Assembly: GCA_014649155.1 (NCBI GenBank)
Contig: BMSM01000006.1
Coordinates: forward strand, 62,001-126,000
Source: Streptomyces griseoviridis
GTDB lineage: Bacteria; Actinomycetota; Actinomycetes; Streptomycetales; Streptomycetaceae
Direction: 5' to 3'
Length of the DNA: 64,000 nt
The notes beneath the pieces are model-generated. The model had not been told where the DNA came from, did no database searches, and saw only the letters and a program-made list of their open reading frames with translations. Made by a program: the position numbers and the translations under genes. Positions 9,153 to 17,826 of this stretch are shown piece by piece (the stretch's first letter is position 1; every line of letters starts with the position of its first letter).

Positions 9153-10168
9153 CGCTCCTGGAGTTCGTGGACGATGCCGACTCCGGCGGCGACCAGCGGC
9201 ACCGCGAGGAGCATGCCGAGGATGCCCGCGACCGAGGCGCCCGCGGTCAGCGCGAGCAGCACCACCGCCGGGTGCATCCGCACGGTCCGGCTCTGCACCA
9301 TCGGCTGGAGCACGTGCCCCTCCAGCAGTTGCACGGCGACCACCACGCCGAGCGCCCACAGCGCGATGACGAACCCGCGGTCGGCGAGCGCCACGAGCAC
9401 CGCCACCGCGCCGGAGATGAACGCGCCGAGGTAGGGGATGTAGGCGCCGACGAAGACCAGCGCGCCGAGGCCGAGGGCGCCCGGGACGCGCAGGACGAGC
9501 AGGCCGACGGTGATGCAGACGGCGTCGATCAGCGCGATGATCGTGGTCCCCCGCATGAAGCCCTCGACGGCCCCGAAGGCCCGCCGGGCCATCGCCTCGG
9601 CCATGTCACCGCCGCTGCGCGGGACGAGGGCGCGCACGGTGCCGACCGCCCGGTCGGAGTCGCGCAGGAAGAAGAAGACCAGCAGCAGGGCGAGGACGGC
9701 CATGGCGATGGTCTCGCCGACGACGCTGACCCCGCTGATCACCCCGGAGGCGGCCGTCGAGCCGAACTTGCCCAGCAGCTCGCGGGCGTTGGAGGCGAGG
9801 TCGTCCAGCGAGGTGCCCGCGGCCCCGAAGTGGCGGGCGAGGTCCTGGGCGGAGGTCTTCAGGGAGGCCACGATCTGGTCGCCGCTGTCGACGAGCGCGG
9901 CGACCACGATGTACACGGCCCCGCCGACCACCACCAGCACGGCGGCGCAGGTGAGCCCCGCGGCCAGGGACCGCTGGACGTGCGCCGCCACCAGCCGCCG
10001 GTACAGCGGGCGCAGCAGGGCCGTGCCGAGCAGGGCGAGCAGCGCGGGCGCCACGGCGGTGCGCAGCTCGACGCAGAGCCGGACGGCGACCCAGGCGAGA
10101 CCGGTGGCGAGCAGGAGAACGGCACACCAGGCGGCGAACCTACGGACCGGAACGGGAAGCAACAGCAC
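9104..10168 (-). CDS. AI-2E family (PerM-like) membrane transporter
   Basis: 354 residues. Two membrane helices at the N-terminus (about 8-50), one at about 60-85, then a soluble segment of about 70 residues. A dense block of helices follows to about residue 335, including the family's VGAYIPYLGAFISG and QLLEGHVLQPMVQSRTVRMHP segments. AI-2E proteins are integral membrane permeases or exporters of uncertain substrate. I chose the GTG at 10168 because it starts just before the first helix and follows a GGGGG tract. An in-frame ATG at 10273 (35 extra residues, weak RBS) is possible. The reading frame stays open far upstream through decayed DNA. Confidence 0.82.
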   Translation of the reverse strand: MLLLPVPVRRFAAWCAVLLLATGLAWVAVRLCVELRTAVAPALLALLGTALLRPLYRRLVAAHVQRSLAAGLTCAAVLVVVGGAVYIVVAALVDSGDQIVASLKTSAQDLARHFGAAGTSLDDLASNARELLGKFGSTAASGVISGVSVVGETIAMAVLALLLVFFFLRDSDRAVGTVRALVPRSGGDMAEAMARRAFGAVEGFMRGTTIIALIDAVCITVGLLVLRVPGALGLGALVFVGAYIPYLGAFISGAVAVLVALADRGFVIALWALGVVVAVQLLEGHVLQPMVQSRTVRMHPAVVLLALTAGASVAGILGMLLAVPLVAAGVGIVHELQERYAAESSGTDGPAGGS

Positions 10169-10358
10169 GCCCCCAGCCGACCACGCCCCGGGCTGACCGT
10201 CCCGCCGGGACGGCCCGCCCGGGTGAGGCGCGGGGCCGGGCCCGCGGACCTGTCCGTGGTGACGCCGGCTCATGAGCCTGCCTGGACGGTTCCGCGGGTC
10301 AGGGAACTGCTCGCCGTCCAGGAGCAGCGCCCGGTCCTGCGCCTCGTGCGGTGACAGG

Positions 10359-10559
10359 TCAGCCCTTCCGAGCAGCCCCTGCGGGCCGGATGGCATCGAC
10401 CGGGATTCCGGCCTCACGGGCTCCGAGGACGGTGTCGGCGGTGCCCCCGCCCGTACCGGTGGGCGGTTCGCCGTTCCATACGGCGGCGAGGCGGTCGGCG
10501 CGGTCGATGCGGAGGGCCTTGGCGCCTTCCTACGCCCGGCGGTCCCCCGGGTGTGGAGC
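10359..10559 (-). pseudogene. Remnant of a SLOG/DprA-like Rossmann protein
   Basis: The reverse strand encodes 56 residues ending in a normal stop (10359-10361) that read like the C-terminus of a common Streptomyces SLOG-type protein: ADRLAAVWNGEPP, GGTADTVLGAREAGIPV, then PAGAARKG. An in-frame TAG at 10530-10532 stands where the family usually has a Tyr codon (residues DRRA-stop-EGAKAL). Further upstream no family sequence can be read in any frame, so the N-terminal two thirds are lost. There is no start codon or ribosome-binding site. Identification is from recall of family motifs. Confidence 0.6.
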
Positions 10560-10896
10560 ACGGCCCGCACACGAGGCCCGGTGACGTGGCGGGCGCCGCC
10601 CTGGGCGAGGCGGACCAGTGCGAGGGCATCCCGCGACCGGTCGCGGTGGAGCGTCTGCCGGGCCATGCCGGCGAGGACGCACGGGTCGTCGTCACCGGGC
10701 TGCTCCCGACGGCCCCGCGGGGAGCACACCCCGATCGCGTTCCCGGGCTCCGTCGTCCGGCAGATGCGCCGAGGTGGACCCGACTCGATCCGACTCCCAG
10801 ATCGCCGTCCTGCGCCTGGGCTCCGGACGCGAAGGGGCCGAGCCGGTCAACGACGGACGAGTCGTTCGTCAGTGACCGACCCGGCCGGGTGCCCGG
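10560..10896. other. Decayed DNA without an intact gene
   Basis: Between the SLOG remnant and the pirin gene all six frames are short, or open only through GC bias, and none resembles a protein family. Together with the remnant and with 10169-10358 this makes about 730 bp without a working gene. Confidence 0.5.
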
Positions 10897-11643
10897 TCAG
10901 GCCCGCGGCCCCTCCGCGGTCATCCCGTGCACCGCCGGCACGGTGCCCAGCCGGCCCTTCTGGAAGTCCTCGAAGGCCTGCTGGAGTTCGTCACGGGTGT
11001 TCATGACGAACGGGCCGTAGTGGACCATGGGCTCGCGGATCGGCCGTCCGCCCAGCAGGACGACCTCCAGGTCCGGGGTGTTCCCGTCCTGCTTCTCGTC
11101 CGCCCGCACGGTGAGCGAGCCTCCCGCCCCGAAGACGGCCGCCTGCCCGGTGCGCACCGGCCGCCGCTCGGTGCCGGCCGAGCCGCGCCCGGCGAGGACG
11201 TACGCCAGGCCGTTGAAGTCCTCCCGCCAGGGCAGGGTCAGCTCGGCGCCCGGCGCGAGGGTCGCGTGGATCATCGTGATCGGCGTGAAGGTGGAGCCGG
11301 GCCCCTGGTGGCCGTCCAGGTCGCCGGCGATCACGCGGACCAGGGAGCCGCCGTCCGGGGAGGTCAGCAGGGCCACGCTGCCGCCGCGGATGTCCTGGTA
11401 CTTCGGGGCCATCATCTTGTCCTTGGCCGGCAGGTTCACCCAGAGCTGGAGCCCGTGGAAGAGTCCGCCGGACATCACCAGGGACTCCGGCGGCGCCTCG
11501 ATGTGCAGCAGGCCGGAGCCCGCCGTCATCCACTGGGTGTCGCCGTTGGTGATGGTGCCGCCGCCACCGTGGCTGTCCTGGTGGTCGAAGATGCCGTCGA
11601 TGCGGGCCACCGCGTCCGCGGGCGCGGTCACACGGGGGAGCAA
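10897..11643 (-). CDS. Pirin-family bicupin, deleted in the first cupin
   Basis: 248 residues against about 320 for usual Streptomyces pirins. The N-terminal LPRVTAPADAVAR runs straight into IDGIFDHQDSHGGGGTI. The usual intervening segment of about 70 residues is missing, including the HPHRGFET metal-site motif. The second half of the site (LLHIEAPPE, corresponding to His101/Glu103 of human pirin) and the entire second cupin remain. The frame is kept, so a protein could be made, but with two of four metal ligands gone it is unlikely to be an active pirin. The start is doubtful: TTG 11643 lies 1 nt from AAGGAGG and GTG 11631 lies 13 nt from it. Both spacings are poor, which suggests the 5' end is damaged too. 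Confidence 0.8.
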   Translation of the reverse strand: MLPRVTAPADAVARIDGIFDHQDSHGGGGTITNGDTQWMTAGSGLLHIEAPPESLVMSGGLFHGLQLWVNLPAKDKMMAPKYQDIRGGSVALLTSPDGGSLVRVIAGDLDGHQGPGSTFTPITMIHATLAPGAELTLPWREDFNGLAYVLAGRGSAGTERRPVRTGQAAVFGAGGSLTVRADEKQDGNTPDLEVVLLGGRPIREPMVHYGPFVMNTRDELQQAFEDFQKGRLGTVPAVHGMTAEGPRA

Positions 11644-11708
11644 GCCTCCTTGGGCGGCGTGCGTCCCACTTTAGTTGAGCGTTGAACTTTCTGCTACCCG
11701 GAACCACA

Positions 11709-11738
11709 GGAGCCCGGAGGGCATTCCCTCCGGGCTCC
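11709..11738 (-). terminator. Terminator downstream of the sseB-like gene
   Basis: A perfect 13-bp stem (11709-11721 with 11726-11738) and a 4-nt loop lie 41 nt past the end of the SseB-family gene. Confidence 0.65.
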
Positions 11739-11779
11739 GCCGGCAGTCGGCGCGGTCGCCTGATTCAGCCGCGCACGGT

Positions 11780-12238
11780 TCAGCCGTACATGCGCCGCAT
11801 CGCGAAGTCGACCATCTGTTCGACGGCCTTCGCGTCGAACACCATCCGGTGCTCGCCCTCCATGTCGAGGACGAACCCGTAGCCGGTCGGCAGCAGGTCG
11901 AGCACCTCGGCACCGGTGATCACGAAGTACTTGGACTCCTTGCCCGCGTACCGGCGCAGCTCCTTGAGCGTGGTGAACATGGGGATCACCGGCTGCTGGG
12001 TGTTGTGCAGGGCGAGGAAACCGGGGTTGTCGCCGCGCGGGCAGTAGACCTTGGAGGTCGCGAAGATCTGCTGGAAGTCCTCGGCGGCCAGCTGGCCCGT
12101 GGTGAAGGCGCGCACCGCGTCCGCGAGCGAGGGCGGGGACGGCTCCGGGTACAGCGGCTGCTGCCCGTATCCGCCGGACATCGGCTGCTGGGGCGGCGCG
12201 TACTGCTGCTGGCCCGCGGTCTGGTCGTAGCCGTACAT
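11780..12238 (-). CDS. SseB-family protein
   Basis: 152 residues. A Gln/Gly/Tyr/Pro-rich N-terminal tail of about 35 residues precedes one SseB-like domain (about 38-150). Recognisable segments are CPRGDNPGFLALHN, PVIPMFTTLKELRRYAG and TGYGFVLDMEGEHRMVFD. The fold is found in enterobacterial SseB and many actinobacterial proteins, and its molecular function is unknown. The protein is cytoplasmic, with no signal peptide. The gene diverges from the acyl-CoA dehydrogenase gene; the 160 bp between them hold the inverted repeat at 12297-12331. Confidence 0.82.
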   Translation of the reverse strand: MYGYDQTAGQQQYAPPQQPMSGGYGQQPLYPEPSPPSLADAVRAFTTGQLAAEDFQQIFATSKVYCPRGDNPGFLALHNTQQPVIPMFTTLKELRRYAGKESKYFVITGAEVLDLLPTGYGFVLDMEGEHRMVFDAKAVEQMVDFAMRRMYG

Positions 12239-12296
12239 GCCGCAAAGAGTAGCGAGTGAAGAGTCACAGATGGAGCGGCCGGGGTTGCGACTTATT

Positions 12297-12331
12297 ACCG
12301 ACGGGTAGCATCATCGTAGCTACCAGCCGGT
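12297..12331. promoter_or_regulatory. Imperfect 13-bp inverted repeat, candidate operator of the acyl-CoA dehydrogenase gene
   Basis: The arms 12297-12309 and 12319-12331 match at 11 of 13 positions around a 9-bp AT-rich spacer (ACCGACGGGTAGC / GCTACCAGCCGGT). The repeat lies 67 bp before the dehydrogenase start, where a TetR- or FadR-type regulator could bind. No regulator gene is adjacent. Confidence 0.5.
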
Positions 12332-12398
12332 ACATGGCTGATACGGGAACAGGCGCGAGGAGTCAGTGCCTCGCCGATCGCTTAACGGAGCTGTCGCC

Positions 12399-14225
12399 AT
12401 GGGGCACTACAAGCCGAATCTCCGAGACATCGAGTTCAACCTCTTCGAGGTGCTCGGCCGCGACAAGCTGTACGGCACCGGCCCGTTCGCGGAGATGGAC
12501 GTCGACACCGCCAGGAGCATCCTGGAGGAGATGGCCCGCCTCTCGGAGAACGAGCTGGCCGCCTCCTTCGAGGACGCCGACCGCAACCCGCCGGTCTTCG
12601 ACCCGCAGACCAACACGGCACCGGTCCCGGCCTCCTTCAAGAAGAGCTACCAGGCCTTCATGGACTCCGAGTACTGGCGGCTCGGCCTGCCCGAGGAGAT
12701 CGGCGGCACCACCTCGCCGCGCTCCCTGATCTGGGCGTACGCGGAGCTGATCCTCGGCGCCAACCCGGCCGTGTGGATGTACTCCTCCGGCCCGGCCTTC
12801 GCGGGCATCCTCTTCGAGGAGGGCAACGAGGTCCAGAAGAAGATCGCTAAGCTCGCCGTCGACCGCCAGTGGGGCTCCACCATGGTCCTCACCGAGCCCG
12901 ACGCCGGCTCCGACGTCGGCGCCGGCCGCACCAAGGCGGTCCAGCAGGCGGACGGCTCCTGGCACATCGAGGGCGTGAAGCGCTTCATCACGTCCGGCGA
13001 GCACGACATGTCGGAGAACATCCTCCACTACGTCCTCGCCCGCCCCGAGGGCGCCGGCCCCGGCACCAAGGGCCTGTCCCTCTTCCTCGTCCCGAAGTAC
13101 GAGTTCGACGTCGAGACCGGCGAGCTGGGCGAGCGCAATGGCGTCTACGCCACCAACGTCGAGCACAAGATGGGCCTGAAGGTCTCCAACACCTGCGAGA
13201 TGACCTTCGGCGACCGCCACCCCGCCAAGGGCTGGCTGATCGGCGACAAGCACGACGGCATCCGCCAGATGTTCCGCATCATCGAGTTCGCCCGCATGAT
13301 GGTCGGCACGAAGGCGATCTCCACCCTCTCCACGGGCTACCTCAACGCCCTGGAGTACGCCAAGGAGCGCGTCCAGGGCCCCGACCTGGCCAACTTCATG
13401 GACAAGACGGCCCCCAAGGTCACCATCACCCACCACCCCGACGTCCGCCGCTCGCTGATGACGCAGAAGGCGTACGCCGAGGGCATGCGCGCCCTGGTGA
13501 TGTACACCGCCTCGATCCAGGACGAGATCCAGGTCAAGGAGGCGAACGGCGAGGACTCCGCCGCCGCGCACGCCCTCAACGACCTGCTGCTGCCGATCGT
13601 CAAGGGCTACGGCTCGGAGAAGGCGTACGAGCAGCTCGCCCAGTCCCTCCAGACCTTCGGCGGCTCCGGCTTCCTCCAGGAGTACCCGGTCGAGCAGTAC
13701 ATCCGGGACGCCAAGATCGACACCCTCTACGAGGGCACCACGGCGATCCAGGGCCAGGACTACTTCTTCCGGAAGATCGTCCGCAACCAGGGCGCCGCGC
13801 TGAACTCGCTCGCCGAGGACATCAAGAAGTTCCTCGCCCTCGGCACCGGCGGCGAGGAGCTGTCCGGCGCCCGCGAGCACCTCGCCAAGGCCGCCGTCGA
13901 GCTGGAGGCCATCGTCGGCCTGATGCTCACCGACCTCGCCGCCACCGAGCAGGACGTCAAGAACATCTACAAGGTGGGCCTCAACACCACCCGCCTGCTG
14001 ATGGCCTCCGGTGACGTGGTCGTCGGCTACCTGCTCCTCAAGGGCGCCGCGGTCGCCGCCGAGAAGCTGCCGACCGCCTCCGCCAAGGACAAGGCGTTCT
14101 ACACCGGCAAGATCGCCGCGGCGAAGTTCTTCGCGGCGAACGTCCTGCCCGGCGTCACCCTGGCCCGCAAGGTCGCCCAGGGCGTCGAGCTGGACCTGAT
14201 GGAGCTGGACGAGTCCGCGTTCTGA
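12399..14225 (+). CDS. Acyl-CoA dehydrogenase (long, FadE5-like)
   Basis: 608 residues, well above the 380-400 of short-chain enzymes, because of a long N-terminal helical region and a C-terminal extension of about 120 residues. This is the architecture of actinobacterial FadE5-type and other long acyl-CoA dehydrogenases. FAD/acyl-site segments: [17 protein letters not shown] (about 158-174), [21 protein letters not shown] and the catalytic-loop region [13 protein letters not shown]. It would catalyse alpha-beta oxidation of acyl-CoA with FAD. The ATG at 12399 follows CGGAG by 8-9 nt and begins [10 protein letters not shown], the family's usual start. A hairpin follows the gene. Confidence 0.93.
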   Translation: MGHYKPNLRDIEFNLFEVLGRDKLYGTGPFAEMDVDTARSILEEMARLSENELAASFEDADRNPPVFDPQTNTAPVPASFKKSYQAFMDSEYWRLGLPEEIGGTTSPRSLIWAYAELILGANPAVWMYSSGPAFAGILFEEGNEVQKKIAKLAVDRQWGSTMVLTEPDAGSDVGAGRTKAVQQADGSWHIEGVKRFITSGEHDMSENILHYVLARPEGAGPGTKGLSLFLVPKYEFDVETGELGERNGVYATNVEHKMGLKVSNTCEMTFGDRHPAKGWLIGDKHDGIRQMFRIIEFARMMVGTKAISTLSTGYLNALEYAKERVQGPDLANFMDKTAPKVTITHHPDVRRSLMTQKAYAEGMRALVMYTASIQDEIQVKEANGEDSAAAHALNDLLLPIVKGYGSEKAYEQLAQSLQTFGGSGFLQEYPVEQYIRDAKIDTLYEGTTAIQGQDYFFRKIVRNQGAALNSLAEDIKKFLALGTGGEELSGAREHLAKAAVELEAIVGLMLTDLAATEQDVKNIYKVGLNTTRLLMASGDVVVGYLLLKGAAVAAEKLPTASAKDKAFYTGKIAAAKFFAANVLPGVTLARKVAQGVELDLMELDESAF

Positions 14226-14234
14226 GCCCCCTGA

Positions 14235-14276
14235 CGAGGGCCCGCTTCCCGGTGGACGACGGGGAGCGGGCCCTCG
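14235..14276 (+). terminator. Acyl-CoA dehydrogenase terminator
   Basis: A 16-bp stem with a single G-T pair (14235-14250 with 14261-14276) and a 10-nt loop lies 10 nt after the stop. Confidence 0.65.
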
Positions 14277-14296
14277 GCCGTCGTTAAGGTGAACCC

Positions 14297-15595
14297 ATGA
14301 GCGAACCCCCCCGCTTCGACCGCGGCCACACCGACGACCTGATGACCTTCCTCGCGGCCTCCCCGACGCCGTACCACGCCGTGGCGAACGTCGCCCAGCG
14401 GCTGGAGAAGGCAGGGTTCCGGCAGGTCGCGGAGACGGACGCCTGGGACGCGGTGAGCGGCGGCGCGTACGTCCTGCGGGGCGGCGCGGTCATCGCCTGG
14501 TACGTCCCCGAGGGCGCCGACGCCCACACCCCCTTCCGCGTCGTCGGCGCGCACACCGACTCGCCCAACCTGCGCGTCAAGCCCCGGCCCGACACCGGCG
14601 CCCACGGCTGGCGCCAGGTCGCCGTGGAGATCTACGGCGGCCCGCTGCTGAACTCCTGGCTCGACCGCGACCTCGGGCTGGCCGGCCGGCTCAGCCTGCG
14701 CGACGGCTCCAGCCGCCTGGTGAACGTCGACCGCCCCCTGCTGCGCGTCCCGCAGCTCGCCATCCACCTCGACCGCAACGTCACCGCGGACGGCCTCAAG
14801 CTCGACAAGCAGCGCCACCTCCAGCCCGTCTGGGGCCTCGGCTCCGACGTCCGCGACGGCGATCTGATCGCCTTCCTGGAGCAGGAGGCGGGCCTGGCGG
14901 CCGGCTCGGTCACCGGCTGGGACCTGATGACGCACTCCGTGGAGCCGCCCGCATACCTGGGCCGCGACCAGGACCTCGTCGCCGGACCGCGCATGGACAA
15001 CCTGCTCTCCGTGCACGCCGGTACGGCCGCCCTGGCCGCCGCCGCGAGCACGGGCGCCCGGCTGTCCTCCATCCCCGTGCTCGCCGCCTTCGACCACGAG
15101 GAGACCGGCTCCCAGTCGGACACCGGCGCGGACGGCCCGCTGCTCGGCACCGTGCTGGAACGCTCGGTGTTCGCGCGCGGCGGCACCCTGGAGGACCGGG
15201 CCCGCGCCTTCGCCGGCACCGTCTGCCTCTCCTCCGACACCGGCCACGCCGTCCACCCCAACTACGCCGAGCGGCACGACCCGACGCACCACCCGCGGGT
15301 CAACGGCGGCCCGATCCTCAAGGTCAACGTCAACAACCGCTACGCCACCGACGGTTCGGGCCGCGCGGTCTTCGCCGCCGCCTGCGAGCGGGCCGACGTG
15401 CCCTTCCAGTCGTTCGTCTCCAACAACGCCATGCCCTGCGGCACCACGATCGGCCCGATCACCGCCGCCCGGCACGGCATCCGGACCGTCGACATCGGCG
15501 CCGCGATCCTGTCGATGCACAGCGCCCGCGAACTGTGCGGCGCGGACGACCCCCACCTGCTGGCGAACGCCCTGACGGCGTTCCTGCGCGGCTGA
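14297..15595 (+). CDS. M18 family aminopeptidase
   Basis: 432 residues, the normal length for M18 (ApeB/aspartyl-aminopeptidase type) zinc exopeptidases that remove N-terminal residues in the cytoplasm. Metal and catalytic segments in order: VVGAHTDSPNLRVKP, GPRMDNLLSVHAG, FDHEETGSQSDTGA, SSDTGHAVHPNYAERHD and the C-terminal AAILSMHSARE. All expected His/Asp/Glu ligands appear to be present. The ATG at 14297 is preceded by AAGGTGA. The gene is probably monocistronic, since hairpins lie before it and a gap after it. Confidence 0.94.
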   Translation: MSEPPRFDRGHTDDLMTFLAASPTPYHAVANVAQRLEKAGFRQVAETDAWDAVSGGAYVLRGGAVIAWYVPEGADAHTPFRVVGAHTDSPNLRVKPRPDTGAHGWRQVAVEIYGGPLLNSWLDRDLGLAGRLSLRDGSSRLVNVDRPLLRVPQLAIHLDRNVTADGLKLDKQRHLQPVWGLGSDVRDGDLIAFLEQEAGLAAGSVTGWDLMTHSVEPPAYLGRDQDLVAGPRMDNLLSVHAGTAALAAAASTGARLSSIPVLAAFDHEETGSQSDTGADGPLLGTVLERSVFARGGTLEDRARAFAGTVCLSSDTGHAVHPNYAERHDPTHHPRVNGGPILKVNVNNRYATDGSGRAVFAAACERADVPFQSFVSNNAMPCGTTIGPITAARHGIRTVDIGAAILSMHSARELCGADDPHLLANALTAFLRG

Positions 15596-15709
15596 TCCCG
15601 CGGCCGCAAGGGCCCGGCGCCGCATGGGTGTTGCCTCCCGGGGTAACCGGACGGAACCGGATCGACCGGAAGGACCGGAACCGACCGGATCTACAGGGAG
15701 GCGACAGTC

Positions 15710-15955
15710 ATGGGCCTCGGCGGATGCATCATCCTCATCGCCGTGGGAGCCATCCTCACGTTCGCGACCGACTGGGACATGCAGGGCGTCAACCTCGACC
15801 TCGTCGGCGTGATCTTCATGATCGTCGGCCTGATCGGTGTCGCGACCTTCAGCAGCATCGCCCGCAGGCGGCGCGTCGTGGTCCCGCCGACGACGCCGGT
15901 CGTCGAGGAACGGCCCCACACGCACGACGGCTACCACAACGGCTACGGCGCCTGA
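15710..15955 (+). CDS. DUF6458-type small membrane protein
   Basis: 81 residues with two membrane helices (about 3-19 and 29-48) joined by the short TDWDMQGVNLDLVG loop that typifies this actinobacterial family. A basic RRRR stop-transfer stretch and a Pro/His-rich tail follow. AGGGAGG lies 8 nt before the ATG. Function is unknown. The short length and strong RBS resemble stress-induced membrane proteins; that comparison is inference. Confidence 0.8.
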   Translation: MGLGGCIILIAVGAILTFATDWDMQGVNLDLVGVIFMIVGLIGVATFSSIARRRRVVVPPTTPVVEERPHTHDGYHNGYGA

Positions 15956-16023
15956 CCGCCCCGGCGTGACCCGGGCGTCCGTACCCGCCGGCACCGCGAC
16001 GCGGCGGGCGGGGAGCCGGGTCA

Positions 16024-16080
16024 CCGGGGGGTGCCGGGTGCCCGGGGGGTGCCGGGTGCCCGTCCGCCGGCCGGCGGACG
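16024..16080. repeat. Two 18-bp direct repeats followed by a 20-bp perfect palindrome
   Basis: The 18-bp unit CCGGGGGGTGCCGGGTGC occurs twice head to tail (16024-16059). It is followed immediately by a perfect 20-bp palindrome (16061-16080). Both lie in the 227-bp gap between the DUF6458 gene and the next gene. The palindrome may terminate the upstream transcript. Confidence 0.55.
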
Positions 16081-16182
16081 CCCGCGGGACGGCGTCCGGC
16101 CGCGGCACGCCCGGTGCCACCTCGGCGTGACCCGGCGCCCGGCCGCGTGACGGCGACCGGCGGCCGGGGAAGCGATCGCCGT

Positions 16183-16701
16183 ATGAGATTTCTCGTGTAC
16201 GACCGGCTGCTCGGCTTCGGCGACGACTACTGGATCGAGGACGACCGCGGGAACAAGGTCTTCCTCGTCGACGGCAAGGCGATGCGGCTGCGGGACACCT
16301 GGGAGCTGAAGGACGCCCGGGGCCAGGTCCTGATCGACATCCACCAGAAGATGTTCGCGCTGCGCGACACCATGGTGATCGAGCGGGCCGGGGAGCCCCT
16401 GGCCACCCTCCGGCGCAAGCGGCTGTCGCTGCTGCGCGACCACTACCGGGTCACCCTGGCCGACGGCACCGGGCTCGACATCAGCGGCCGCGTCCTCGAC
16501 CGCGAGTTCGCCATCGAGTACGACGGCGAGCTGCTGGCCGTCGTCTCCCGGCGGTGGCTGACCGTCCGGGACACCTACGGCCTCGACGTCGTCCGGGACG
16601 ACGCCGACCCGGCGCTGCTGATCGCGCTGACGGTGTGCGTGATCCATCTGGCGGAGAAGGAACGGGAGAGAGAACGGGAGACGGGCAAGGGAGACGGCTG
16701 A
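16183..16701 (+). CDS. LURP-one-related / Tubby-like C-terminal family protein
   Basis: 172 residues made almost entirely of short beta strands around repeated segments (DDYWIEDDRGNKVFLVDGKA, ELKDARGQVLIDIHQK, IERAGEPLATLRR). This is the LOR/Tubby-C beta-barrel pattern. The ATG at 16183 begins MRFLVYDRLLGFGDDYW, a normal family N-terminus. The tail EKERERERETGKGDG is charged. Such proteins are suggested to bind membrane phospholipid (phospholipid-scramblase relatives), but no bacterial function is established. No signal peptide. Confidence 0.82.
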   Translation: MRFLVYDRLLGFGDDYWIEDDRGNKVFLVDGKAMRLRDTWELKDARGQVLIDIHQKMFALRDTMVIERAGEPLATLRRKRLSLLRDHYRVTLADGTGLDISGRVLDREFAIEYDGELLAVVSRRWLTVRDTYGLDVVRDDADPALLIALTVCVIHLAEKERERERETGKGDG

Positions 16702-16878
16702 CCGGCCGTCGCGCCGGCGGGCGCACCACCACCGTGGCGTCACAGGGGCCGGTACGGGCCTACGATCGTCACACGAAAGCACTGCCGGGGTACCGCACAG
16801 CAGCGTAACTTAGCCTCCCAAGACGCCCGCCGACCGCCGCCCATCCCGCCTGTACCGACCGCCGAGGGGTCCCGTTCC

Positions 16879-17703
16879 GTGAGTCTGCATCCCACCCTCC
16901 AGCCCTACGCCGACGCCTGGACTCACTCCATCGAAGCGATATCCGAGCTGGTCCAGCCGCTCGTGGAAGCCGAGTGGAACCGTCGTACGCCGTGCCCCGG
17001 CTGGTCCGTGCGCGATGTCGTCTCCCATGTCATGGGCCTGGACTCGGAGATGCTCGGCGACCCCCGCCCCATCCACACGCTGCCCCGCGACCTGTTCCAC
17101 GTCACCAACGACCACCAGCGGTACATGGAGATGCAGGTCGACGTCCGCCGCCACCACACGGCGCCGGAGATGACCGCCGAGCTGGAATACATGATCATCC
17201 GGCGCAACCGGCAGCTGCGCAACGAGTCCCGCGACCCCGGTCACAAGGTGCGCGGCCCGCTCGGCACCGAGCTGACGCTGGAGGAGTCGATGCGCCGGCA
17301 CGCCTTCGACGTGTGGGTGCACGAGCAGGACCTGCGCGCCGCCCTCGGCCGCCCCGGCAACCTCGACTCCCCCGGCGCGTACGTCGCCCGGGACGTGCTG
17401 CTCGCCGAACTCCCCCGGATCGTCGCCGAGGACGCGGACGCGCCCCGCAGCTCGGCCGTGGTCCTCGACGTCCACGGCCCCGTCGAGTTCCTCCGCACGA
17501 TCCGCGTCGACATCCAGGGCCGCGGCACCCTGGAGACGGCCCCCGCGCTGGGCCCCGCCGCGACCCTGGCCCTCGACTGGGAGACGTACGTCCGCCTGGC
17601 CTGCGGCCGGGTGACGCCGGAGGCGGTGTCGGACCGCGTGAAGACCGAGGGCGACCCGGAACTGACGACGGCCATCCTGCGCCACTTCACGGTCACCAAG
17701 TAG
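16879..17703 (+). CDS. Maleylpyruvate isomerase / mycothiol-dependent DinB-family protein
   Basis: 274 residues. The N-terminal DinB-like four-helix domain (about 1-155) has the family's RTPCPGWSVRDVVSHVMGLDSEM with a metal-site His, a second His pair at VRRHHTA, and MRRHAFDVWVHEQDLRAAL. A smaller C-terminal alpha/beta domain of SCP2-like type (about 165-270) follows. Such enzymes use mycothiol as cofactor, fitting an actinomycete. The actual substrate is unknown. A GTG start is used, and the gene is convergent with the MFS gene across a palindromic element. Confidence 0.85.
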   Translation: MSLHPTLQPYADAWTHSIEAISELVQPLVEAEWNRRTPCPGWSVRDVVSHVMGLDSEMLGDPRPIHTLPRDLFHVTNDHQRYMEMQVDVRRHHTAPEMTAELEYMIIRRNRQLRNESRDPGHKVRGPLGTELTLEESMRRHAFDVWVHEQDLRAALGRPGNLDSPGAYVARDVLLAELPRIVAEDADAPRSSAVVLDVHGPVEFLRTIRVDIQGRGTLETAPALGPAATLALDWETYVRLACGRVTPEAVSDRVKTEGDPELTTAILRHFTVTK

Positions 17704-17721
17704 CCGGGGCGGCCCGCGGCC

Positions 17722-17826
17722 AGGGCCTGTCGTTCGGAGCAGGTCGCGGGGAATCGGCTGCGCCTTCCTCGCGCCGGTGAGCGTGCCAGGCCCCGCGTCC
17801 GCGGCGTGATCCGAACGACAGGCCCT
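17722..17826. repeat. 105-bp MITE-like element with 17-bp perfect terminal inverted repeats
   Basis: The ends 17722-17738 and 17810-17826 are perfect inverted copies of AGGGCCTGTCGTTCGGA, enclosing 71 bp without a reading frame. This resembles small palindromic repeats scattered in Streptomyces genomes (from memory). It sits exactly between two convergent genes. The TAG stop of the MFS gene is made of one flanking base plus the first two bases of the terminal repeat. It could also act as a bidirectional terminator. Confidence 0.7.

Noticed and set aside
9056..10354. Long forward frame antisense to the AI-2E permease gene
   Set aside because: The reverse strand gives an obvious polytopic membrane protein; the forward translation is His/Gly/Glu-rich noise.
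10169..10729. N-terminal extension of the AI-2E gene to 541 residues
   Set aside because: The extension is Arg/Pro-rich, overlaps the SLOG remnant in another frame, and family members begin just before the first helix.
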